Positions 1 through 5,645 of a DNA stretch of 14,221 nucleotides are shown in pieces. A program made the position numbers and the translations under genes. Position 1 is the first letter of the stretch. The number at the start of each line of letters is the position of its first letter. The notes below the pieces were generated by a model. That model did not search any database, was not told where the DNA came from, and worked only from the letters and a program-made list of their open reading frames with translations. Origin of the DNA: DATAFT01 sp035544635 (lineage in GTDB: Bacteria; Acidobacteriota; Thermoanaerobaculia; Multivoradales; Multivoraceae); assembly GCA_035544635.1 (NCBI GenBank), contig DATKDQ010000385.1:1-14221 (forward strand), given 5' to 3'.

Positions 1-1
1 T

Positions 2-16
2 ACGATGGAGCGATGA
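2..16 (+). CDS. possible 3' end of an upstream gene (partial)
   Basis: One frame reads Thr-Met-Glu-Arg followed by TGA at 14-16. That TGA would overlap the ATG at 13 as ATGA, the usual arrangement of translationally coupled genes. Only four codons are visible, so no function can be given and the reading may be accidental. If real, the carboxymuconolactone decarboxylase-like gene is the second or later member of an operon that starts left of the window. Confidence 0.2.
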   Translation, partial: TMER

Positions 17-621
17 GCCGCATCGAGCCTTTGACGCCGGACCGTCTTTCGACCGAGCAGCGCCGGCTCTACGACGCTCTCCTCGGGGGTCGCCGGGCGC
101 AGGCGGCCTCGACCGCCGGCCGCGCCGGAGGGCTCACCGACGAACGTGGCGCGCTGATCGGCCCCTTCAACGCCTGGCTCCTCTCGCCGGCGATCGGCGA
201 CCGCATCCAGGGTCTCGGCGAGGCGATCCGCTTCTCGAGCTCGCTGCCGTCGAACGCGCTCGAGGTCGCCATCCTCGTGGTCGCGCGGGACTGGCGGGCC
301 CGCTTCGAATGGTGGGCGCACGCCCGGCTGGCGCGCCGCGCGGGCGTCGCGGCCGAGGTGATCGCGGCGATCGAGGCCGGCCGCGAGCCGGAATTCTCGG
401 ACGCCGGCGAGGAGACGGCGCACCGCTTCGCCCGCGAGCTGCTGGCGCGCCGGCGGGTGAGTGACGAGACCTATGGCGCGGCGAGCGAGCGCTTCGGCGA
501 GAGCGGCGTCGTGGAGCTGGTCACGCTCCTGGGCTACTACACCCTGGTCTCGATGACGCTCAACGTGTTCCAGGTGCCGCTGCCGCCCGGACAGACGGCG
601 CCCTTCCCAGAGGAAGCGTAG
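13..621 (+). CDS. carboxymuconolactone decarboxylase (CMD/AhpD-like) family protein
   Basis: This 202-aa protein has the all-helical CMD/AhpD-like fold signature. A helix at about residues 80-104 carries the family pattern of a Glu and a His four residues apart (E99-W-W-A-H103), followed by ARRAGVAAEVIAAIEAG (108-124), the usual 'GV..e.I.ai..G' segment. The second helical part (about 133-185) ends in a hydrophobic GYYTLVSMTLNVFQVPLP stretch. There is no CxxC, so it resembles the gamma-carboxymuconolactone decarboxylase branch rather than thiol peroxidases of the AhpD type. Members act in aromatic ring-cleavage pathways, but many are orphan and uncharacterised, and no pathway partner is visible here. 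The start is the first ATG in frame; GGAG at 7-10 is only two bases away, and the frame stays open to the left edge, so a longer N-terminus or coupling to an upstream gene cannot be excluded. Confidence 0.85.
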   Translation: MSRIEPLTPDRLSTEQRRLYDALLGGRRAQAASTAGRAGGLTDERGALIGPFNAWLLSPAIGDRIQGLGEAIRFSSSLPSNALEVAILVVARDWRARFEWWAHARLARRAGVAAEVIAAIEAGREPEFSDAGEETAHRFARELLARRRVSDETYGAASERFGESGVVELVTLLGYYTLVSMTLNVFQVPLPPGQTAPFPEEA

Positions 622-635
622 GCGCCTGCGCCTAC
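618..635. terminator. 18-bp inverted repeat spanning both stop codons of a convergent pair
   Basis: The arms GTAGGCGC (618-625) and GCGCCTAC (628-635) are perfect reverse complements with CT between them. The left arm contains the TAG stop of the plus-strand gene (619-621), and the right arm contains the TAG stop of the minus-strand SIMPL gene (complement of 632-634). Only 10 bases separate the two coding regions. The position suggests a bidirectional transcription barrier or transcript-end hairpin. No U-tract follows on either strand, so it is not a textbook intrinsic terminator. Confidence 0.5.
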
Positions 636-1387
636 TCGATGCGATAGGTGACGGTGAGCGTGGCGGCGACGTCGATCTCGCCCGGCTCGACCGGGGTCGA
701 GACCTGGTCCATCGCCATCGCGACCATCGCGCGTTCCCGATAGATCGGCACCGGCACCGGAGATCCGGTGGTGGTCGCGCTCGTGACCTCGACCAGGCGG
801 ACGCCGAGCGCCGACGCGATGCTCTCCGCCTGTGCGCGCGCCTCGGCCGACGCCTTCTCGAGCGCCCGCCGCAGGTGCGGCGTGCGATGCTCGAGCGTGA
901 AGGAGAGCGAGTTGGTGCGGTTCGCTCCGGCCTCCATCGCCGCGTCGATGAGCTGACCGACGACCTCCAGGTCGCGCGACTCCACGCGCACGTGGTTGCG
1001 CGCGATATAGCCGGTGATCTCGGGCGGCGCCTCGCTGCCCGGCCGGCGAATGGCGTACCGCGGCTCGACCTGATAGCCGGTGGTGGTGACGCGGCCCTGG
1101 TCGCCGATCTTCTCCTTCACGGCTGCGATGACCGCCGTCGTGCGCCGGGCGTTCTCGGCGGTCGCCCGGGCCGCGTTCTCGCCGGTGGTCTCGACCGCGA
1201 GCTGGATCAGCGCCAGATCGGGCGACGCCTTCACCTCGCCGTGACCCATGACGGTCACGGTGCGCCGCGGCGGCGCGTCCTGCTGGGCGAGCGCCGGCGC
1301 GCCGAGGGCGGCGGCGGCGAGGATCGAGGATGCGGCGAGCAGGGAGGACGCGGGGGGAAGGATGCGAGCTCGGGTCGCGATGGACAT
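632..1387 (-). CDS. secreted SIMPL-domain (DUF541) protein
   Basis: This is a 251-aa protein. Residues 1-34 form a signal peptide: a basic N-terminus (TRAR), a hydrophobic Ala/Leu-rich core, and an ALA-QQ cleavage site near 34/35. The mature part opens with VTVMGHGEVKASPDLALI (44-61), the hallmark of SIMPL/BP26-like proteins, and continues with ENAARATAENARR and a later helical segment (ALEKASAEARAQAESIASALG). The family is periplasmic or surface-associated and forms oligomeric channel-like assemblies in some members; the biochemical role is mostly unknown. The chosen ATG has a strong Shine-Dalgarno six bases upstream. A possible ATG seven codons earlier (1406-1408) would begin with a poly-Gly stretch and overlap that ribosome site, so it is less likely. 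The gene lies 137 bases downstream of the sigma gene in the same direction and could share its transcript. Confidence 0.88.
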   Translation of the reverse strand: MSIATRARILPPASSLLAASSILAAAALGAPALAQQDAPPRRTVTVMGHGEVKASPDLALIQLAVETTGENAARATAENARRTTAVIAAVKEKIGDQGRVTTTGYQVEPRYAIRRPGSEAPPEITGYIARNHVRVESRDLEVVGQLIDAAMEAGANRTNSLSFTLEHRTPHLRRALEKASAEARAQAESIASALGVRLVEVTSATTTGSPVPVPIYRERAMVAMAMDQVSTPVEPGEIDVAATLTVTYRIE

Positions 1388-1393
1388 CGTGCC

Positions 1394-1399
1394 ACCTCC
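1394..1399 (-). promoter_or_regulatory. ribosome binding site deciding the SIMPL start
   Basis: The minus strand reads GGAGGT here, then six bases, then the ATG at 1387. This fixes the start at 1387 rather than the in-frame ATG at 1408. Confidence 0.7.
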
Positions 1400-1501
1400 A
1401 CCGCTCATGCTATCCGAGCTGCTCGCAGGTCCCGGTCGGCGCGGGCCTCCGTCGCTCCTGGCAGAGTCCGCCCATCGACTGCCGCCGGCCCGCGCGCGCG
1501 G

Positions 1502-1517
1502 AGCCCCGGCTCGGGCT
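1502..1517 (-). terminator. weak hairpin just after the sigma factor gene
   Basis: Arms AGCCC (1502-1506) and GGGCT (1513-1517) with a 6-base loop lie 7 bases past the sigma stop codon on the minus strand. There is no T-tract and the stem is only five pairs, so this may be chance in GC-rich DNA. The rest of the 1388-1524 gap holds no other clear feature. Confidence 0.2.
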
Positions 1518-1524
1518 GGATGGA

Positions 1525-2787
1525 TCAGAGCGCCGCTAGGCGCCGCTCCAGGAGACGCCGGACCGGTAGCGAGCGGGCCTGGTCGAGCGCGCACTGGAGA
1601 TGCGACCTGGCCTCGGCGCGGCGGCCGGCGCGCCGGCACAGCTCGCCCCGCACCGAGTGCAGGAGCGGGTAGTCGCGCAGCGAGCCGTCGCCGGCGATGC
1701 CGTCGATCGCGGCCAGCCCCGCCGCCGGACCCTCGATCATCGCCAGCGCGACCGCCCGATTGAGCTCGGTCACCGCCGACGGGCAGAGCTCGAGCAGACG
1801 ATCGTAGTAGCCGACGATCGCCGGCCAATCGGTGGCCTCGAGCGACGGCGCGGCGGCGTGGCACGCCGCGATGCCCGCTTCGAGGTGGTAGGCGGTGAGC
1901 CGGTCGCCGCTCATCGAGAGCTCCAGGTGCCGGAAGCCGCGCTCGAGCCACTGCGCGTTCCAGATGGAGCGGTCCTGCTCGTCGAGCAGCAGGATGTCGC
2001 CCGCCGAGTCCTGCCGCGCTTCGAGGCGCGCGCCCTGGAGCAGGAGGAGCGCCGCGAGCGCGTGGCTCTCGGCCGTGCCGGTGACCGGGTGCGCCGCCGC
2101 CGCTTCGGCCAGGCGCACCGCCTCGCTGCAGATGTCGGCGCGGATCACCGCCTCCCCCTCGCCCGGGCTGTAGCCCTCGTTGAACATCAGGTAGAGGACC
2201 TTGAGCACCGAGGCTCGCCGCTCCGGCAGCTCGTTCGGACCGGGCACGCCGTAGGGGATGGCGCGCTCGCGGATCAGACGCTTGGCGCGCGCGATGCGCT
2301 GCGCCACCGTGGCGTCGGCGGCGAGGAAGGCGCGCGCGATCTCGCGCACCGAGAACCCGCACACCACCTTCAGCGTGAGCGCGATGCGCCCATCGCCCGG
2401 CAGCGCCGGATGGCAGCAGACGAACATGAGGCGGAGCCGGTCGTCCTCGATCTCGCCGGCGAACGCGGGCTCCTCGATGCGGTCGAGGCGCGCTTCGTCG
2501 AGCGAGCGCACCTCACCGTGCTTGGCGGCGAACACCCCCTCGCGGCGCAGGACGTCGAGCGCCCGGTTGTGCGCGACGCGGGTGAGCCAGGCGGCGGGGT
2601 CGGAGGGCGACCCGGTGAAGGGCCAGGAGCGCAGCGCCTGGATCATCGCGTCCTGCACCGCCTCCTCGGCGAGATCGAGACGCTGCGGACCGAGCACCCG
2701 CACCAGCCGCGCCACCAGCCGGCCCGACTCGCGCCGGAACAGGTGGTCGACCAGCTTGTCGACGGCCGGTGGAGGCGACGCCGTCAT
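1525..2787 (-). CDS. ECF sigma factor, ECF42-type with long C-terminal extension
   Basis: This is a 420-aa RNA polymerase sigma factor, about twice the length of a plain ECF sigma. Sigma region 2 lies at about 10-85, with AEEAVQDAMIQALRSWP (40-56) and PAAWLTRVAHNRALDVLRRE (64-83). Region 4 lies at about 112-175, with RLRLMFVCCHPAL (117-129), LTLKVVCGFSVREIARAFL and TVAQRIARAKRLIRE (160-174). An extension from about 180 to 420 starts with LYLMFNEGY (198-206) and is helical and TPR-like. This layout, together with a YCII/DGPF gene directly upstream, is the signature of the ECF42 group, in which the extension rather than a membrane anti-sigma factor is thought to control activity. No anti-sigma gene is adjacent, which agrees with that. 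The start follows the YCII stop by 28 bases, indicating an operon. The signal and regulon are not evident. Confidence 0.92.
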   Translation of the reverse strand: MTASPPPAVDKLVDHLFRRESGRLVARLVRVLGPQRLDLAEEAVQDAMIQALRSWPFTGSPSDPAAWLTRVAHNRALDVLRREGVFAAKHGEVRSLDEARLDRIEEPAFAGEIEDDRLRLMFVCCHPALPGDGRIALTLKVVCGFSVREIARAFLAADATVAQRIARAKRLIRERAIPYGVPGPNELPERRASVLKVLYLMFNEGYSPGEGEAVIRADICSEAVRLAEAAAAHPVTGTAESHALAALLLLQGARLEARQDSAGDILLLDEQDRSIWNAQWLERGFRHLELSMSGDRLTAYHLEAGIAACHAAAPSLEATDWPAIVGYYDRLLELCPSAVTELNRAVALAMIEGPAAGLAAIDGIAGDGSLRDYPLLHSVRGELCRRAGRRAEARSHLQCALDQARSLPVRRLLERRLAAL

Positions 2788-2815
2788 GGCCGCGATCCTA
2801 CGCTCGCGTGGGCTC

Positions 2816-3169
2816 TCAATCGACGAGGTCGACGCGGCGCAGCTCGATCCTGCCGCCGTACTTCAGATGCGGGCAGCTCGCCGACAGGCGCGCGGCCTCG
2901 TCGTAGCTCTCGGCGCTGATGTGGAAGAGCCCGCCGATCACCTCCTTGGCCTCGGCCCAGGGCCCGTCGGTCGTCGAGAAGTCCGGGCCCCAGCCGGTGA
3001 GCAGGCGGCCTCCCTCGTCGGTGAGCTTGTGGCCGCCGATCAGCTTTCCCGCCTTGCCCATCGACTCGCTCCAGGCGCGATACTCCTCGATCACCCGCTG
3101 GATCTCCTCCGGCGACACTCCGTCCGGGCTGGCGGGACGCTCGTGCAGCAAAAGGATGTACTGGGCCAT
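2816..3169 (-). CDS. YCII-related (DGPF) protein
   Basis: This is a 117-aa single-domain YCII/DGPF protein. It begins MAQYILLLHERP, has the helical segment EEIQRVIEEYRAWSESM (21-37), KLIGGHKLTDEG (42-53), the family core TTDGPWAEAKEVIGGLFHI (66-84, with DGPW for DGPF), and ends in a basic GGRIELRRVD strand. The fold is ferredoxin-like; the biochemical role is unknown, and distant YCII relatives include chlorophenol catabolic enzymes. The partnership with ECF42 sigma factors is established, and here the sigma gene follows 28 bases later. The ATG has AGGAG (complement of 3177-3181) seven bases upstream. Only one DGPF gene is present here, whereas some clusters have several. A candidate ECF promoter and a 23-bp inverted repeat lie directly upstream. 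Confidence 0.92.
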   Translation of the reverse strand: MAQYILLLHERPASPDGVSPEEIQRVIEEYRAWSESMGKAGKLIGGHKLTDEGGRLLTGWGPDFSTTDGPWAEAKEVIGGLFHISAESYDEAARLSASCPHLKYGGRIELRRVDLVD

Positions 3170-3187
3170 GGCGGTGCTCCTCTCTGT

Positions 3188-3210
3188 TGGTTCGTCCCAA
3201 GGACGAACCA
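3188..3210. repeat. perfect 23-bp inverted repeat upstream of the YCII-sigma operon
   Basis: Arms TGGTTCGTCC (3188-3197) and GGACGAACCA (3201-3210) are exact reverse complements with CAA between them. The element ends 18 bases before the YCII start codon, just upstream of its ribosome site. It could be a dyad operator or a hairpin in the transcript leader. It covers the proposed -10 and transcription start of the candidate ECF promoter. Confidence 0.75.
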
Positions 3211-3228
3211 GGGGATCTCTTTTCGACG
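3202..3228 (-). promoter_or_regulatory. candidate ECF42-type autoregulated promoter
   Basis: On the minus strand CGTCGA (complement of 3223-3228) is followed by 17 bases and then CGTC (complement of 3202-3205). From memory, ECF42 promoters have a TGTCGA-like -35 and a CG(A/T)C -10, so this is one mismatch from that pattern with suitable spacing. The predicted start of transcription is near 3194-3196, leaving a leader of about 25 bases that contains the YCII ribosome site. The sigma factor encoded in the operon would then drive its own transcription. Confidence 0.5.
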
Positions 3229-3252
3229 GCGGACGACGAGCGGATACGCTGC

Positions 3253-3260
3253 TATGCTGG
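3253..3260 (+). promoter_or_regulatory. -10-like element upstream of the phosphodiesterase gene
   Basis: TATGCTGG lies 50 bases before the ATG at 3311. It matches a recurring TA(T/C)G(A/C)TGG element seen at similar distances before two other genes here (5592-5599 and 9148-9155). No convincing -35 hexamer is visible 16-18 bases upstream. Confidence 0.3.
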
Positions 3261-3310
3261 CCGCCGGCCGGGGGCCTGGTGATCGGCGCGCCTCTCGCCG
3301 CCCCCACTCC

Positions 3311-4294
3311 ATGACGTCGCGTCGGACGTTTGTCGCCGCCCCGTACGGCTTCGCCGCCATCGCCCTCGGGCTCCACCTCGTGAGCGGCGTGTCCACGGCC
3401 CAGCCCTCCGGCCCCGTCGTCATCGGACATCGCGGCGCGAGCGGCTACCTTCCGGAGCACACCTTGCCCGCCTATGCCCTGGCCCATGGCCAGGGCGCCG
3501 ACTACATCGAGCCCGACCTGGTCCGCACTCGCGACGGCGTGTTCGTCTGTCTGCACGACGTCTATCTCGACGCCACCACCGACGTGGCGACGGTGTACCC
3601 CGAGCGCGCCCGCGCCGACGGACGCTGGTACGCCGCCGACTTCACGCTGGAGGAGGTGCGGCGGCTGCGCGCGCACGAGCGGCTGCTCTCCCGGTTCCCA
3701 CGCGGCCGGTCGCGCTTCACGGTGCCCACCTTCGAGGAGATGATCGAGCTGGTCGCCGGCCTCAATCGGACCACCGGCCGGCGCGCGGGCATCTATCCCG
3801 AGCTCAAGGCGCCGGCCTGGCACCGCGAGCAGGGTCTCGCGATGGAAGAGCCATTCCTCGAGATCCTGCGGCGCCACCGTGCCGGCTCGCCCGAGCTGCC
3901 GGTGTACGTGCAGTCCTTCGAGCCGGAGCCTCTGATCGAGCTGCGTCGCCTCGGCAGCCCGCTGCCGCAGGTCTTCCTGGTCGCCGACTCGGAGACCGAC
4001 CCGCCGCGTCTCGACGACGCCGCCCTCGAGCGGATCGCCGAGTTCGCCGACGGGATCGGCCCGGCGAAGACGCTGGTCGAGCGCGATCCGGGGCTGGTCG
4101 AGCGGGCGCACCGGCGCGGGCTGGTGGTGCACCCGTACACCTTCCGCGCCGACGACGTTCCCGCCGGTTACGCCAGCTTCGAGGAGGAGCTCGCCTCCTT
4201 CCTCGGCAAGCTCCGTGTCGACGGGATCTTCACCGACTTCCCCGATCGCGCGCGGCGCTGGCTGGACGGTTCGACGGCGGGCGCGAGCCGCTGA
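3311..4294 (+). CDS. periplasmic glycerophosphodiester phosphodiesterase (GlpQ-like)
   Basis: This 327-aa enzyme should hydrolyse glycerophosphodiesters to glycerol 3-phosphate and an alcohol. The N-terminus MTSRRTFVA, a hydrophobic core and a VSTA-Q cleavage site (about 30) form a signal peptide; SRRTF fits the twin-arginine pattern, suggesting folded export. The catalytic domain starts with IGHRGASGYLPEHT (38-51; H40, R41, E49), then YIEPDLVRTRDGVFVCLHD (65-83; E67, D69, H82 as metal and catalytic residues). It continues with TDVATVYPERARADGRWYAADFT as in GlpQ, YPELKAP, QSFEP and a C-terminal GIFTDFPDRARRWL. No Shine-Dalgarno is clear; an in-frame ATG at 3254 would put a charged stretch before the leader and is less likely. 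The stop overlaps the next gene's ATG by one base (TGATG), implying coupled translation with the glycosyltransferase. Confidence 0.9.
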   Translation: MTSRRTFVAAPYGFAAIALGLHLVSGVSTAQPSGPVVIGHRGASGYLPEHTLPAYALAHGQGADYIEPDLVRTRDGVFVCLHDVYLDATTDVATVYPERARADGRWYAADFTLEEVRRLRAHERLLSRFPRGRSRFTVPTFEEMIELVAGLNRTTGRRAGIYPELKAPAWHREQGLAMEEPFLEILRRHRAGSPELPVYVQSFEPEPLIELRRLGSPLPQVFLVADSETDPPRLDDAALERIAEFADGIGPAKTLVERDPGLVERAHRRGLVVHPYTFRADDVPAGYASFEEELASFLGKLRVDGIFTDFPDRARRWLDGSTAGASR

Positions 4295-5004
4295 TGTCCG
4301 TTCGCCTGTCGGTCCTCGTCCCCACCCGCAACGAGGCCGAGAACGTGGAGCCCCTGCTCGAGCGTCTCGAGCGGTGCGTCGACGTCGCCGGCTGCGAGGT
4401 GGTGTTCGTCGACGACAGCGACGACGACACACCGGCGCGCATCGAGCGGGCCGCCTCACGCTCGGCGCTCGACGTGGCGCTGATCGCGCGCCGGCCCGGC
4501 GAGCGCGACGGGGGTCTCGGCGGCGCGGTGCTCGCGGGTGCCCGAGCGGCGCGCGGCGAATGGCTGTGCGTCCTGGACGGCGACCTCCAGCATCCCCCCG
4601 AGCTGGTGCCCGACCTCCTGGCGCGCGCCGCCTCGACCGGCGCGGATCTCGTTCTCGCCAGCCGGCTCGCGCCGGGCGGAAGCGTCGACAGCATGGGTCG
4701 CCGCCGCGTCGCGCTCTCGCGCTGCCTCGCCTGGGTGACGGCTCGCATCTTCTCCGAACGGCTGGCCGGCGTCACCGATCCCATGACCGGGTTCTTCGTG
4801 ATGCGGCGGGCGGCGCTGCGCCCCGAGCTGCTGCGCCCCGACGGATTCAAGATCCTGCTCGAAATCCTCGTCCGCACTCCGGGCCTGCGGGTGGCGGAGG
4901 TCCCGTTCCGCTTCGATCCTCGTCACGCCGGCCGCAGCAAGGCCGGTCTGCGCGAGGCGCTGCGCCTGGGGCGGACGCTGGCGCGGCTCGCGCTCGAGGC
5001 TTGA
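4294..5004 (+). CDS. family 2 glycosyltransferase, dolichol/polyprenol-phosphate mannosyltransferase-like
   Basis: This is a 236-aa GT-A fold glycosyltransferase. The N-terminal strand and loop LSVLVPTRNEAENVEPLLERL (5-25) bind the nucleotide sugar, VVFVDDSDDDTP (36-47) supplies the first acidic cluster, and LDGDLQHPPELVPDLL (94-109) contains the DxD metal motif (D95, D97). DPMTGFFVMRR (162-172) and PFRFDPRHAGRSKAGL (204-219) are typical of DPM1-like enzymes that transfer mannose or glucose from a nucleotide sugar to a polyprenyl phosphate. It ends soon after the GRSK motif and lacks the C-terminal membrane segments found in many bacterial relatives, so it would be a soluble or peripheral enzyme. 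It overlaps the upstream phosphodiesterase gene by one base. The donor and acceptor cannot be read from the sequence. Confidence 0.9.
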   Translation: MSVRLSVLVPTRNEAENVEPLLERLERCVDVAGCEVVFVDDSDDDTPARIERAASRSALDVALIARRPGERDGGLGGAVLAGARAARGEWLCVLDGDLQHPPELVPDLLARAASTGADLVLASRLAPGGSVDSMGRRRVALSRCLAWVTARIFSERLAGVTDPMTGFFVMRRAALRPELLRPDGFKILLEILVRTPGLRVAEVPFRFDPRHAGRSKAGLREALRLGRTLARLALEA

Positions 5005-5115
5005 CCCGCGCGGCGCGCGCGAACGAGCCCTGCGGCGGTCGCGGCGAGCGGGAGCGCTACGCACGGAGCGACGACGGGCGGGGTGGCGGCGGGGCGCACT
5101 CGGAGGCCGGCCACT

Positions 5116-5133
5116 TGTCAATTATACTTGACA
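5116..5133. promoter_or_regulatory. operator-like inverted repeat in the AT-rich island
   Basis: Arms TGTCAA (5116-5121) and TTGACA (5128-5133) are exact reverse complements around TTATAC. The right arm is itself a consensus -35 hexamer, so a bound protein would block RNA polymerase. The XRE regulator encoded about 190 bases downstream is the obvious candidate ligand, but this is inference. Confidence 0.45.
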
Positions 5134-5158
5134 TTTGAGCATACGAATGGAATATTAT
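5128..5158 (+). promoter_or_regulatory. candidate sigma70-type promoter for the small ORF-XRE pair
   Basis: A perfect -35 TTGACA (5128-5133) is followed either by AATATT at 5151-5156 (17-base spacer, 4/6 match) or TATTAT at 5153-5158 (19-base spacer, 5/6 match). It points toward the XRE gene and would give a leader of about 65 bases before the GTG at 5231. The two TATAAT hexamers on the opposite strand lack good -35 partners. Confidence 0.45.
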
Positions 5159-5167
5159 AGTCAAAAA

Positions 5168-5187
5168 ACTTAATCCAAAAGTTAAGT
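5168..5187. repeat. second inverted repeat in the AT-rich island
   Basis: Arms ACTTAA (5168-5173) and TTAAGT (5182-5187) flank an 8-base spacer. It sits just past the candidate -10 region, where an autoregulator could bind. Six-base AT arms in an AT-rich stretch can arise by chance. Confidence 0.3.
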
Positions 5188-5230
5188 AAATTTGTCACTC
5201 AGATCGACTCTTCCAACTCGCGGGTGGGTG

Positions 5231-5326
5231 GTGCAGGAGCTAGAGCTCGACGTCGACGAGGGCGTTCTCTTGATGCTCGTCGCCTGGGCCGCCGCCGTCG
5301 CCCTGGCGCACCGGAGGTACCCGTGA
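5231..5326 (+). CDS. possible 31-aa single-span membrane protein, coupled to the XRE gene
   Basis: A short frame starting at GTG 5231 encodes an acidic N-terminus (QELELDVDEG), a hydrophobic stretch GVLLMLVAWAAAVALA (about 11-26) long enough for one membrane span, and a basic end HRRYP. Its TGA (5324-5326) overlaps the GTG start of the XRE gene (5323-5325) as GTGA, the classic coupled arrangement. No strong ribosome site precedes it, and GTG 5228 or TTG 5192 are alternative starts. It may be a true small membrane protein, or the surviving tail of a larger membrane protein gene of the sort often paired with this regulator family, cut short by the AT-rich sequence. I cannot assign a function. 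Confidence 0.4.
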   Translation: MQELELDVDEGVLLMLVAWAAAVALAHRRYP

Positions 5327-5568
5327 AGAACCGACTCCGCGTGCTGCGCGCGGAGTGGGGGTGGTCACAGGCCCGGCTCGCCGACGCGCTCGCGGTGTCG
5401 CGCCAGACCGTGAACGCGATCGAGAACGGGAAGCACGATCCCAGCCTTCCGCTCGCGTTCCGCATCGCGCGCGTGTTCGGGCTGCGGATCGAAGAGATCT
5501 TCTTCCCCGAGGAGGAAGCCCCGACCGCCGGCCCCAGGGTGCTGCCCGTGTCGCCCGACTGGCCCTGA
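5323..5568 (+). CDS. XRE/Cro-like small HTH transcriptional regulator
   Basis: This is an 81-aa protein made almost entirely of one helix-turn-helix domain: LRVLRAEWGWSQARLADAL (5-23), turn, VSRQTVNAIENGKHDPSLPLAFRIARVFGLRIEEIFFPEEE (25-65). The SRQTVNAIENGKYDPSL-type recognition helix and EEIFxPEE end match the small YgzD-like XRE repressors of about 65-80 aa. The start is GTG 5323, with GGAGGT (5313-5318) four bases upstream; the frame remains open leftward, but that part is Arg/Gly-rich and not protein-like. The start overlaps the stop of the small membrane ORF. The targets are unknown; the inverted repeats in the AT-rich island make autoregulation plausible, and the amine oxidase gene 77 bases downstream could be a target. 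Confidence 0.9.
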   Translation: MKNRLRVLRAEWGWSQARLADALAVSRQTVNAIENGKHDPSLPLAFRIARVFGLRIEEIFFPEEEAPTAGPRVLPVSPDWP

Positions 5569-5591
5569 GCGAGTCCGCGGCGAGCTCCGGA

Positions 5592-5599
5592 TACGATGG
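5592..5599 (+). promoter_or_regulatory. -10-like element upstream of the amine oxidase gene
   Basis: TACGATGG lies 46 bases before the ATG at 5646 and belongs to the recurring TA(T/C)G(A/C)TGG set. No clear -35 accompanies it. If functional, the oxidase has its own promoter between it and the XRE gene. Confidence 0.3.
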
Positions 5600-5645
5600 G
5601 AGGACTGAAACACCGTCACGCCCGTCCGTCCACTCGGAGGCCGCC

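Larger units (their letters stand above)
5113..5205. other. AT-rich intergenic island
   Basis: By hand count 27 of 93 bases are G or C (about 29%), against roughly 70% on both sides, and the borders are abrupt. The stretch holds a perfect TTGACA, two TATAAT hexamers on the minus strand (complement of 5121-5126 and 5154-5159), and two inverted repeats. It reads as a control region or an inserted fragment. No transposase, direct repeats or tRNA end were found. The preceding 5005-5112 is GC-rich with no recognisable feature. Confidence 0.75.

Noticed and set aside
632..2362. 576-codon minus-strand open frame extending the SIMPL protein upstream
   Set aside because: The upstream part overlaps the sigma factor gene out of frame and is Arg/Pro-rich. 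The SIMPL signal peptide and ribosome site set the start at 1387.
1600..2919. Long plus-strand frames opposite the sigma factor gene (also 2258-3310)
   Set aside because: They are antisense to conserved sigma and YCII sequence and have compositionally biased translations. Only the part from 3311 on is a real protein.
2816..4459. 547-codon minus-strand open frame running across the phosphodiesterase gene
   Set aside because: Only the last 117 codons (from 3169) look like a real protein (YCII). The rest is the antisense of a clear phosphodiesterase gene and is Arg/Gly/Ala-rich without motifs.
5113..5205. AT-rich island considered as an insertion sequence or phage attachment site
   Set aside because: No terminal repeats, target duplication, integrase or tRNA end can be seen. 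It is kept only as a compositional anomaly and possible promoter.
5355..5645. In-frame leftward extension of the amine oxidase reading frame
   Set aside because: It runs through the XRE gene in another frame, and the signal peptide plus GGAGG ribosome site place the start at 5646.
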